Assembly (NCBI GenBank): GCA_964408735.1 | Contig: CAYPAX010000002.1 | Location: 1-64,000 of the forward strand | Direction: 5' to 3' | Source of the DNA: UBA7887 sp964408735 | GTDB taxonomy: Bacteria; Pseudomonadota; Alphaproteobacteria; UBA7887 | Length of the DNA: 64,000 nt | Part shown: positions 10,019 through 17,504 of the stretch, piece by piece | Layout of the letters: each line of letters starts with the position of its first letter | Position numbering within the stretch: position 1 is the stretch's first letter | The notes under the pieces: generated by a model | The model's database searches: none | What the model was told of the DNA's origin: nothing | What the model saw: the letters and a program-made list of their open reading frames with translations, nothing else | Translations under genes and position numbers: made by a program

Positions 10019-10048
10019 GCCCGGCCCTCACGGCCGGGCTTTTTGTTT
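10019..10048 (+). terminator. Intrinsic terminator between rpsO and pnp
   Basis: GCCCGGCC (10019-10026) pairs perfectly with GGCCGGGC (10032-10039), loop CTCAC, followed by TTTTTGTTT. It ends the rimP-rpsO operon at least partly. pnp starts 49 bp later, so pnp either has its own promoter here or depends on read-through, as in other proteobacteria with an rpsO-pnp pair. Confidence 0.85.
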
Positions 10049-10096
10049 GCCGGCAGCCGAATGGCGGCGCCGGAACGTAGGTTAGGAAAAGGTTAG

Positions 10097-12211
10097 ATGT
10101 TCAATATCCATCGCAAGGAAATCACCTGGGGCGGACGCCCTCTAGTTTTGGAGACCGGGCGCATCGCCCGGCAGGCCGACGGCGCGGTTCTGGTCACCTA
10201 TGGTGAGACCACGGTGCTGTGCACGGCCGTTGCCCAGAAGGCGCCGCGTGCCGGCATCGATTTCTTCCCGCTGACAGTCAACTATCAGGAAAAAACCTTC
10301 GCCGCCGGCAAGATTCCCGGCGGTTTCTTTAAGCGGGAAGGTCGGCCGAACGAGAAGGAAACCCTCACTTCGCGGCTGATCGACAGGCCGATCCGACCGC
10401 TTTTCGCGAGCGGTTTCCGAAATGAGACGCAGGTCATCTGCACCGTGCTCGCGCACGATCTCGAAAACGATCCCGATATTGCCTCGATGGTCGGCGCCTC
10501 GGCGGCGCTGACCATTTCCGGCATTCCCTTCCTCGGCCCCATCGGTGGCGCCCGGGTCGGCTATGTCGACGGCGAATACGTGCTCAACCCGGCACCCGAG
10601 GTGCTCGAGAACAGTGTGCTCGACCTTATTGTCGCCGGCACCGCCACGGGCGTTCTGATGGTCGAATCCGAAGCAAAGGAGCTTTCGGAAGAGGTCATGC
10701 TGGGCGCCGTGAACTTCGGTCATGAGCAAATGCAGCCGGTCATCAATGCCATCATCGAGCTCGCCGAAGCCTGCGCCAAGGAGCCTTGGGACGTGCCCGA
10801 GGGCCCGGACCTGGGCGATCTGCCGTCGCGGGTCGAAGACGTGGCGCGCTCCGGCCTCGAGGCTGCTTACGGCGAAGTGCAGAAGCAAAAGCGGGTCGAG
10901 GCGGTCGACGCGGTTCGCCAGTCGGCCTACGCCGCTTTCGACAACGACGACGCCGTCGATTCGAGCGCCGTGGGTGGCCTCCTGAAGTCGCTCGAGAAGG
11001 ACATCGTGCGTGGCGCCGTGCTCAAGACCGGCAACCGTATCGATGGCCGCGACACCAAGACGGTGCGCCCCATCACTGCCGAGGTCGGCGTGCTGCCGCT
11101 GGCCCATGGCTCGGCCCTGTTCACCCGTGGCGAGACCCAGGCGCTGGTGGTGACCACGCTTGGCACCGGCCAGGACGAGCAGATCATCGATGCGCTCGAC
11201 GGCGAATATCGCGAGCATTTCATGCTGCACTACAATTTCCCGCCCTATTCGGTGGGCGAGGCAAGCTTCCTGCGCTCGCCGGGGCGGCGTGAAATCGGCC
11301 ACGGCAAGCTGGCCTGGCGTGCCATTCATCCGGTCATGCCGGCCAAGGACGACTTCCCCTATACGGTGCGTGTGGTCTCCGAGATCACCGAATCCAATGG
11401 CTCGTCGTCGATGGCCAGCGTCTGCGGCACCTCGTTGTCGCTGATGGATGCGGGCGTGCCGCTGGGCCGCCCGACCGCCGGCATTGCCATGGGTCTGATC
11501 AAGGAAGGCGACGACTACGTCGTGCTGTCGGACATCCTTGGCGACGAGGATCACCTTGGCGACATGGACTTCAAGGTCGCCGGCACCGACCAGGGCATCA
11601 CCTCCCTGCAGATGGACATCAAGATCACCGGCATCACGGCCGAGATCATGGAGGTCGCACTCGGTCAGGCCCGCGATGGCCGCCTGCACATCCTTGGCGA
11701 GATGTCCCGCGCGCTGGAGGCTTCGCGTGAGGAGGTCAGTGGCAATGCCCCCCGCATCACCACCATCAACATCCCCAAGGACAAGATCCGCGAAGTCATC
11801 GGCACCGGCGGCAAGGTGATCCGCGAAATCACCGAGACCACCGGCACCAAGATCGACATCGAGGACGACGGCACCATCAAGGTGGCAGCGGTATCCTCCG
11901 AGGCCAGCGAGGAGGCCTTGAAATGGATCCGCGACATCGTCGCCGAGCCCGAGATCGGCGAGATCTACGACGGCAAGGTGGTCAAGGTCGTTGATTTCGG
12001 CGCCTTCGTGAACTTCATCGGTACCCGCGACGGCCTGGTGCATATCAGCGAGCTGGCACCGCATCGGGTCAAGTCGGTGACCGACGTAGTCAACGAGGGC
12101 GATACGGTGAAGGTCAAGGTGCTGGCGGTCGACGATCGCGGCAAGGTGCGGCTCAGCATCAAGGCCGTGAGCGAGGAAGCCGAGGGCGAAAGCGAAGAAG
12201 CGGCGAACTGA
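10097..12211 (+). CDS. pnp: Polyribonucleotide nucleotidyltransferase (PNPase)
   Basis: 3'-5' phosphorolytic exoribonuclease and core of the degradosome. 704 residues in the family order: first RNase PH domain (about 10-140), helical linker (about 240-310), second catalytic RNase PH domain (about 320-540, with [18 protein letters not shown]), KH domain (about 552-610, [17 protein letters not shown]) and S1 domain (about 620-690, [15 protein letters not shown]). ATG 10097 is preceded by GGAAAAGG. It ends 3 bp before the convergent TetR gene, so there is almost no room for a terminator. Confidence 0.97.
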   Translation: MFNIHRKEITWGGRPLVLETGRIARQADGAVLVTYGETTVLCTAVAQKAPRAGIDFFPLTVNYQEKTFAAGKIPGGFFKREGRPNEKETLTSRLIDRPIRPLFASGFRNETQVICTVLAHDLENDPDIASMVGASAALTISGIPFLGPIGGARVGYVDGEYVLNPAPEVLENSVLDLIVAGTATGVLMVESEAKELSEEVMLGAVNFGHEQMQPVINAIIELAEACAKEPWDVPEGPDLGDLPSRVEDVARSGLEAAYGEVQKQKRVEAVDAVRQSAYAAFDNDDAVDSSAVGGLLKSLEKDIVRGAVLKTGNRIDGRDTKTVRPITAEVGVLPLAHGSALFTRGETQALVVTTLGTGQDEQIIDALDGEYREHFMLHYNFPPYSVGEASFLRSPGRREIGHGKLAWRAIHPVMPAKDDFPYTVRVVSEITESNGSSSMASVCGTSLSLMDAGVPLGRPTAGIAMGLIKEGDDYVVLSDILGDEDHLGDMDFKVAGTDQGITSLQMDIKITGITAEIMEVALGQARDGRLHILGEMSRALEASREEVSGNAPRITTINIPKDKIREVIGTGGKVIREITETTGTKIDIEDDGTIKVAAVSSEASEEALKWIRDIVAEPEIGEIYDGKVVKVVDFGAFVNFIGTRDGLVHISELAPHRVKSVTDVVNEGDTVKVKVLAVDDRGKVRLSIKAVSEEAEGESEEAAN

Positions 12212-12214
12212 GGC

Positions 12215-12916
12215 TCAGCTCGCCACGGCTGTCGTGCGGGGTAGGTCGAGGGCATCGAGGATGCCGTCGACCACCACGCCGACCACCATGGCGATACGTT
12301 CCGGGGTGTACTCGTCCCAGCCGAGATTGCGCAGGATCACCGGCCGGTTGCGGTGAAAGATCAGGCACTCGCCGATCAGCGCATTGGTCAGGATGATGGT
12401 TTCGGCATCACCGGGGCTGCGCCGGCTGGTGGCGGCTACCAGGCTGCCGAAGCTTTGATTGAGCGGCTTGAAGATGCCTTCGTAGAGGGTGTCGAAGGCG
12501 GCGGTCGGGTGGTCGATTTCGCGCATGATCAGATGCCGGGTCCAATTCTGCGGACCCATGCCGAGCAGGCCGCCGAGGACGGCGCGCACGAAGGCGGCGG
12601 CGGCATGGGCAAGCGCTTCCCTGTCGTCGCCGGCGCCCGCAAGGCTGTCGCGTAGGCTTTCCTCGGCGCCGCCGACCAAGGTCTGGACGCTGGTTACAGT
12701 GTGTTCGATGGTGGCCCGGTAGAGCCCTTCCTTGCCGCCGAAGTAGTAGCCGATGGCGGAAAGATTGACGCCGGCAGCCTTGCTCAGTTCGCGCGTCGAA
12801 ACGGCGTCGAGCCCGGAATCGGAGAACAGAATGCCACCGACGTGCAACAGGCGCTCGCGCGAGCTCGAGGGATCCTCGCAGAGGCTCTCGATCAGCTCCT
12901 GTGTCAGCTCGCCCAT
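12215..12916 (-). CDS. TetR/AcrR-family regulator (CecR-like, DUF1956 C-terminus)
   Basis: 233 residues. The N-terminal HTH (about 20-70) reads STRELSKAAGVNLSAIGYYF, a clear TetR recognition region; the rest is the helical ligand-binding part, most like the CecR/YbiH group (FGGKEGLYRATIEH, then MREIDHPTAAFDTLY). It is divergent from the nitronate-monooxygenase-like gene, with a 156-bp gap containing the palindrome GGGAATTTCCC (12958-12968), so control of that neighbour and of itself is plausible. The ligand is unknown. Confidence 0.88.
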   Translation of the reverse strand: MGELTQELIESLCEDPSSSRERLLHVGGILFSDSGLDAVSTRELSKAAGVNLSAIGYYFGGKEGLYRATIEHTVTSVQTLVGGAEESLRDSLAGAGDDREALAHAAAAFVRAVLGGLLGMGPQNWTRHLIMREIDHPTAAFDTLYEGIFKPLNQSFGSLVAATSRRSPGDAETIILTNALIGECLIFHRNRPVILRNLGWDEYTPERIAMVVGVVVDGILDALDLPRTTAVAS

Positions 12917-12957
12917 GGCTTTGCCGGTCCCGTCCGTGGCAGCGCATCATTCTAACG

Positions 12958-12968
12958 GGGAATTTCCC
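12958..12968. promoter_or_regulatory. Palindrome GGGAATTTCCC between divergent tetR and NMO-like genes
   Basis: A perfect 5-1-5 palindrome in the middle of the divergent spacer. It is well placed to act as an operator for the TetR-family protein. A weak -10-like TATACC lies at 13006-13011 for the plus-strand gene. Operator function is inference. Confidence 0.35.
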
Positions 12969-13072
12969 GCGGGTCAGGGGCTGGTTTTTTCAAACCGATG
13001 CGCCATATACCCGCCTGACAGGATGGCGCCGCGCGGGCGCCTTCTCCACATTCGGCCGCGGTAAGGAATCCA

Positions 13073-14470
13073 TTGAAAGCGCTCAATCCCATTCTGCTCT
13101 CGGGCAAGGAAGTTCTGCCGCTTGTCGAGGGCGGAAAAGGTGTGGCCATCAGCAATGGCGCAAGCTCGGGTGCCTGGGCGGCCGCCGGCGGCGTCGGCAC
13201 CTTTTCCGGCGTCAATGCGGACAGCACCGACGAGGACGGCAATCTCATCCCGGTGGTATTTCATGGCCGTACCCGCAAGGCCCGCCACGAGGAACTGGTG
13301 GCCAACGGCATTCGCGGCGGCATCGAACAGGCCCACACAGCACACGAGATCTCCAACGGCCATGGCCGCCTGCATGTCAACGTCTTGTGGGAGATGGGTG
13401 GCTCGGAGCGGGTGCTGGAAGGTATCCTCGAGGGCACCAAGGGCTTAGTCCACGGCGTTACCTGTGGCGCCGGCATGCCCTACCGCATTGCCGAGATCGC
13501 CGCGCGGCACGGCATCTACTACTATCCCATCATCTCCTCCGCGCGTGCCTTCCGGGCCTTGTGGAAGCGTGCCTATCACAAATACGGCGAAGGCCTCGGC
13601 GGCGTGGTCTACGAGGACCCCTGGCTGGCTGGCGGCCATAACGGGCTGTCGAACAGCGAAGATCCGCTCGCGCCCCAGGACCCCTATCCGCGGGTCCGCG
13701 CCTTGCGCGAGATCATGCGCGATTTCGGTCTCGACAGCACGCCCATCTTCATGGCCGGCGGGGTCTGGTATCTGCGTGATTGGGAAGACTGGATCGACAA
13801 TCCGGAGCTCGGTCCGATCGCCTTCCAGTTCGGCTCCAGGCCGCTGCTGACCGTCGAGAGCCCCATCTCGCTGCAGTGGAAGGAGCACCTGCGCAGCCTC
13901 GAGCCGGGCTCCGTGACCCTCAATCACTTCAGTCCGACGGGCTTTTGGTCGTCAGCCGTCAGCAATGACTTCCTGCACGAATTGGCGAAGCGCTCCGAGC
14001 GCCAGGTCGCCTACACCACCGAGCCCCTCGGCGAGCACAATACCGAATTCGCCATCGGGCCGCGCAAGCGGGCGCTCTATCTGACCGAGCCCGATAGCCT
14101 CAATGCCAAGGCCTGGGTGGCCGAGGGCTTCAGCGAAGCCTTGCGCACCCCAGACAGCACCTTGATTTTCACCACGCCCGAGAAGGCTGCCGAGATTCGC
14201 ACCGATCAGGTGGATTGCATGGGTTGTCTCAGCGCCTGCAATTTCAGCAACTGGTCGCAGAACGGCCGCAACTCGACCGGCCGCAAAGCCGATCCCCGCA
14301 GCTTTTGCATCCAGAAGTCGCTGCAGTCGATCGCTCATGGCGGCGATGTCGAGAACGAACTGATGTTCGCCGGCCATGGCGCCTATCGTTTCGCGGTCGA
14401 TCCCTTCTATTCCAACGGTTTCACGCCGACGGTCGGGGAACTGGTCGAGCGCATTGTCACGGGCGATTGA
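13073..14470 (+). CDS. Nitronate monooxygenase-like FMN TIM-barrel protein with C-terminal Cys cluster
   Basis: 465 residues. The first about 320 residues resemble the nitronate monooxygenase/2-nitropropane dioxygenase family (FMN TIM barrel): GVAISNGASSGAWAAAGGVG near the start, HGVTCGAGMPYRIAEIAARH in the middle, FMAGGVWYLRDW and PIAFQFGSRPLL later. Beyond that is an extra domain with C-x2-C-x3-C (DCMGCLSACNF, about residues 380-386) and a further Cys about 30 residues on, which looks like a 4Fe-4S ligand set as in 2,4-dienoyl-CoA-reductase-type flavoproteins. The start is TTG 13073 with TAAGGA six bases upstream. True substrate unknown. Confidence 0.75.
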   Translation: MKALNPILLSGKEVLPLVEGGKGVAISNGASSGAWAAAGGVGTFSGVNADSTDEDGNLIPVVFHGRTRKARHEELVANGIRGGIEQAHTAHEISNGHGRLHVNVLWEMGGSERVLEGILEGTKGLVHGVTCGAGMPYRIAEIAARHGIYYYPIISSARAFRALWKRAYHKYGEGLGGVVYEDPWLAGGHNGLSNSEDPLAPQDPYPRVRALREIMRDFGLDSTPIFMAGGVWYLRDWEDWIDNPELGPIAFQFGSRPLLTVESPISLQWKEHLRSLEPGSVTLNHFSPTGFWSSAVSNDFLHELAKRSERQVAYTTEPLGEHNTEFAIGPRKRALYLTEPDSLNAKAWVAEGFSEALRTPDSTLIFTTPEKAAEIRTDQVDCMGCLSACNFSNWSQNGRNSTGRKADPRSFCIQKSLQSIAHGGDVENELMFAGHGAYRFAVDPFYSNGFTPTVGELVERIVTGD

Positions 14471-14548
14471 CGGCGACGATTGAAGTTTTCCCCCTGGCGG
14501 CCTACTTTGAAAGAAAGCGGCCCCAAGCAACGAGCGCGGAAGGCACCG

Positions 14549-14989
14549 ATGATGGATATGGCTCACGCAGCGACCCTTTTGCGGTCGGTAGGATTGCGCC
14601 CGACGCGGCAGCGCCAGGCCTTGACGCAGCTGATGCTTGCCAGTGGGCACCGGCATTTCAATGCCGAGCAGCTGCATGACGATGCGCGCCGAGCTGGCGT
14701 CGGTGTGTCCCTTGCCACCATCTACAACACGCTGCATCAGTTCACGGATGCCGGCCTGCTGCGCGAGTTGGTCGTCGACTCGGGGCGCTCCTACTTCGAT
14801 ACCAATACCAGCGAACATCACCATTTCTATGACGAGGATGACGGCTCGCTGAGCGACATTCCGGCCGAAGCGGTGGTCGTCAATGCCATTCCCGCCGCCG
14901 GTCAAGGCCGGGAAATCAGTCGCGTCGATGTAGTGGTGCGGGTGCGCTCGTGCGGGCCTGCGGCAGCTGCCGATACCAGCAAAGATTAG
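14549..14989 (+). CDS. irr: Iron response regulator Irr (Fur family)
   Basis: Haem-responsive iron regulator of alphaproteobacteria. From the double ATG at 14549 (with GGAAGG just upstream) the protein has 146 residues. It has a Fur winged helix (LRPTRQRQALTQLML; VSLATIYNTLHQFTDAGLL) and the Irr hallmark HHH in SEHHHFYDEDDG, the proposed haem site. The N-terminal Cys-Pro haem motif of rhizobial Irr is absent, as in many non-rhizobial forms. A longer frame from 14480 is possible but adds no conserved sequence. Its stop codon lies inside a perfect ICE-type operator. Confidence 0.88.
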   Translation: MMDMAHAATLLRSVGLRPTRQRQALTQLMLASGHRHFNAEQLHDDARRAGVGVSLATIYNTLHQFTDAGLLRELVVDSGRSYFDTNTSEHHHFYDEDDGSLSDIPAEAVVVNAIPAAGQGREISRVDVVVRVRSCGPAAAADTSKD

Positions 14990-15000
14990 AATAGTTCTAA
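14986..15000. promoter_or_regulatory. Irr (ICE) operator TTAGAA-TAG-TTCTAA
   Basis: A perfect 6-3-6 palindrome matching the known form of Irr iron-control elements (TTAGAA-n3-TTCTAA). It includes the irr stop codon (14987-14989) and lies 4 bp upstream of the -35 of the rubrerythrin promoter. With the operator upstream of -35, Irr may activate or block; the sequence alone does not decide this. Confidence 0.8.
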
Positions 15001-15004
15001 TTGG

Positions 15005-15033
15005 TTGACACGATAGGCGGTGCGGCGCATAAC
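15005..15033 (+). promoter_or_regulatory. Promoter of the rubrerythrin operon
   Basis: TTGACA (15005-15010) and CATAAC (15028-15033) with 17-bp spacing. Transcription would start near 15040, about 55 nt before the rubrerythrin ATG. The Irr box is directly upstream. Confidence 0.65.
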
Positions 15034-15094
15034 CCTGCCGCCGGTGTGGCAAGGTTTTGCACCGGTGCATCATCCATCTGCCGAGGAGGACACA

Positions 15095-15511
15095 ATGTCG
15101 CTTGCCGGGACCAAGACCGAAGACAATCTGAAAGCCGCGTTTGCCGGCGAATCCCAGGCCAATCGCCGCTATCTCTATTTCGCCCAGAAGGCCGACGTCG
15201 AAGGCTATAACGATGTCGCCACCGTGTTCCGTTCGACCGCCGAGGGTGAGACGGGCCACGCGCTTGGCCATCTCGAATTCCTTGCCGAGACCGGCGATCC
15301 GGCCACCGGCAAGCCGATCGGCAGCACCGCCAACAACCTCGAGGCGGCAGTGGCCGGCGAGACCCACGAATACACGGATATGTATCCGGGCATGTCCAGC
15401 ACCGCGCGTGAGGAAGGCTTCGACGAGATCGCCGACTGGTTCGATACCCTGGCCAAGGCCGAGAAGTCCCACGCCGGGCGTTTCCAGCGCGCGCTCGACA
15501 CCCTCGACTGA
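15095..15511 (+). CDS. Rubrerythrin (diiron domain only)
   Basis: Non-haem diiron protein of the rubrerythrin/ferritin-like family, probably a peroxide reductase. From ATG 15095 ([12 protein letters not shown], after GAGGAGGA) it has 138 residues. The four-helix diiron ligands are visible: [10 protein letters not shown], then the E-x2-H pair in [10 protein letters not shown], then [11 protein letters not shown] and AEKSHAGRF. The C-terminal rubredoxin Cys4 domain of classical rubrerythrin is missing, so electrons must come from another protein; the Fe-S gene that follows is a natural candidate. Located behind irr and an ICE box. Confidence 0.92.
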   Translation: MSLAGTKTEDNLKAAFAGESQANRRYLYFAQKADVEGYNDVATVFRSTAEGETGHALGHLEFLAETGDPATGKPIGSTANNLEAAVAGETHEYTDMYPGMSSTAREEGFDEIADWFDTLAKAEKSHAGRFQRALDTLD

Positions 15512-15534
15512 GCCTAGGAGCAGACCCGGCAATC

Positions 15535-16872
15535 ATGGAAGGCGGCCTGAAGGCGCCCGTGCGCCATCCGATCGACTACGCTGATCCCGCCTTCCACGAT
15601 CCGCAAGCGATCGACGCGGAGCTGCGTCGCGTCTTCGACATCTGCCATGGCTGCCGGCGCTGCTTCAACCTCTGCGACAGCTTCCCCAGGCTGTTCGACC
15701 TCGTTGACAAGTCGGACACGGGCGAGCTCGACAGCGTGGACTCGGCGGACTTCAAGCCGGTCATCGATGCCTGCACGCTCTGCGACATGTGCTTCATGGT
15801 GACCTGCCCCTACGTGCCGCCGCACGAGTTCAACCTGGACTTTCCCCATCTCGTCCTGCGAGCCCGCTCGGCCGATCTCGCGGCGGGCAAGCTCGGCTGG
15901 GCGGACAAGGCGCTTGCCAAGACCGACCGCAACGGCAAGCTCGCCCGCCCCGTGGCACCCGTCGCCAACTGGGCCAGCGATCGCCGCAACCGCCTGACCC
16001 GACCCGTCATGCAGGCCGTCGCCGGTATCCATCAGGATGCCTCCTTGCCGCGCTATCAAAGCAAGACCTTCACCATGCGTGCCAAGCAGGCGCCGACCGT
16101 TAATACGGATGCGCCGGCCGCGGGCCGCAGGGTGGCGATCTTCGCGACCTGCTTCGTAAACTACAACAGCCCCGAGATCGGCGAGGCCGCGCGCGCCGTC
16201 CTCGCCCATAACGGCGTCGAGACCGAGGTCGCCTATCCCGGCTGCTGCGGCATGCCGCAGCTCGAGCAGGGCGATTTCGCCGCCGTCGCGGAGAAGGCCA
16301 GGAAGACCGCAGCCGTGCTCTGCGACTGGATCGATAAGGGCCACGACATCGTTGCCCCGGTGCCGAGCTGCGCGCTGATGCTCAAGTTCGAGTGGCCCCT
16401 GATTTTGCCTGACGACCCGGCAATAAAGCGCGTCGCCGCGCACACCGCCGATATCACCGAATATGTCGCCGATATTGCCGAGAAAGAGGGCCTGGCCGAT
16501 GGCCTCAAGCCTCTCGACGGCGGCATCGCGGTGCATCTCGCCTGCCACGCCCGGGCGCAGAACATGGGGCCCAAGGCGGTGGAGATGCTCAAGCTCATCC
16601 CCGAGGCCGACCTCGAGGTCATCGAGCGCTGCTCGGGCCATGGCGGCGCCTGGGGCGTGAAGAAGGACTTCTTCGAGGTGGCGCTCAAGGTGGGCAAGCC
16701 GGCGGCGCGCAAGGCGGCCAAGTCGGCCAAGGCCCATCTGGTGTCCGAATGTCCTTTGGCCGGTGAGCATCTGCGCCAGGGCATCGAGGCGATGGGTGAC
16801 GGGGCCCTGGCCGAAAACCCGGCCCGCCACCCCATAGAGCTGTTCGCCCGCGCCTACGGTCTGGTGTCATGA
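15535..16872 (+). CDS. GlpC/HdrD-like Fe-S oxidoreductase (two 4Fe-4S sites, CCG domains)
   Basis: 445 residues. The N-terminus has two ferredoxin-type motifs: CHGCRRCFNLC (about 37-47) and CTLCDMCFMVTCP (about 80-92). Two CCG domains follow, with YPGCCGMPQLEQGD (about 237-250) and LACHARAQNMGP...CSGHGGAWG (about 337-375), where the second CCG reads CSG. This is the layout of GlpC and heterodisulfide-reductase subunit D. It lies 23 bp after rubrerythrin and overlaps the DUF3501 gene by 4 bp (ATGA). It probably passes electrons to rubrerythrin; that role is inference from context. Confidence 0.88.
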   Translation: MEGGLKAPVRHPIDYADPAFHDPQAIDAELRRVFDICHGCRRCFNLCDSFPRLFDLVDKSDTGELDSVDSADFKPVIDACTLCDMCFMVTCPYVPPHEFNLDFPHLVLRARSADLAAGKLGWADKALAKTDRNGKLARPVAPVANWASDRRNRLTRPVMQAVAGIHQDASLPRYQSKTFTMRAKQAPTVNTDAPAAGRRVAIFATCFVNYNSPEIGEAARAVLAHNGVETEVAYPGCCGMPQLEQGDFAAVAEKARKTAAVLCDWIDKGHDIVAPVPSCALMLKFEWPLILPDDPAIKRVAAHTADITEYVADIAEKEGLADGLKPLDGGIAVHLACHARAQNMGPKAVEMLKLIPEADLEVIERCSGHGGAWGVKKDFFEVALKVGKPAARKAAKSAKAHLVSECPLAGEHLRQGIEAMGDGALAENPARHPIELFARAYGLVS

Positions 16873-17456
16873 GCAAGCGCACGATCACCCGCGCCGACAT
16901 TTTGGCAATGGACGTCTATGCCGCCGAGCGCAAAGAGCGCCGCGCGAAGACCTCGATCCTCAAGGAGCAGCGCCGCCTCGCCGTCGGACCCTTCGCCACC
17001 TTTCATTTCGAATGCTATGAGACCATGTGGATGCAGATCCACGAGATGCTCTATATCGAGAAGGGCGGCGAGGCGCAGATCGCCGACGAGCTGGCGGCCT
17101 ACAACCCGCTGATCCCCGACGGCCGCGAGCTGGTGGCGACCCTGATGTTCGGCATCCCCGAGGCAGAGCGCCGCGCCCGTATTCTGGCTACCCTCGGCGG
17201 CGTCGAAGACCGCATCGCCATCGAGATAGACGGCGATCCGGTCGCGGCGTTGCCCGAAGGCGATGTCGAGCGCTCGCGAGAGGACGGCAAGACCTCCGCC
17301 GTGCACTTCCTGCATTTCCCCTTCACGGAAGCCCAGATCGCCGCCTTTCGCGATCCGGAGAGCCGCATCACGCTGTCGGTATCCCACCCCAATTACGGCC
17401 ACATCGCCGTCTTCCCCCCTGCCTTGCACGAGGCGCTCGCCGCCGACTTCGATTGA
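16869..17456 (+). CDS. DUF3501 family protein
   Basis: 195 residues matching the DUF3501 family, which is found next to rubrerythrin and this Fe-S protein in many proteobacteria. Conserved parts include FHFECYETMWMQIHEML (about 43-59) and SHPNYGHIAVF near the end. There are no membrane segments and only one Cys, so it is unlikely to bind a cluster. Its start overlaps the stop of the Fe-S gene. The function is unknown; constant company with rubrerythrin suggests an accessory role in peroxide or iron handling. Confidence 0.85.
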   Translation: MSKRTITRADILAMDVYAAERKERRAKTSILKEQRRLAVGPFATFHFECYETMWMQIHEMLYIEKGGEAQIADELAAYNPLIPDGRELVATLMFGIPEAERRARILATLGGVEDRIAIEIDGDPVAALPEGDVERSREDGKTSAVHFLHFPFTEAQIAAFRDPESRITLSVSHPNYGHIAVFPPALHEALAADFD

Positions 17457-17504
17457 ACAGCTTCCTGAGCACGGCTAGCATGCATCCCCTAGGGGGTGCG
17501 CGCG

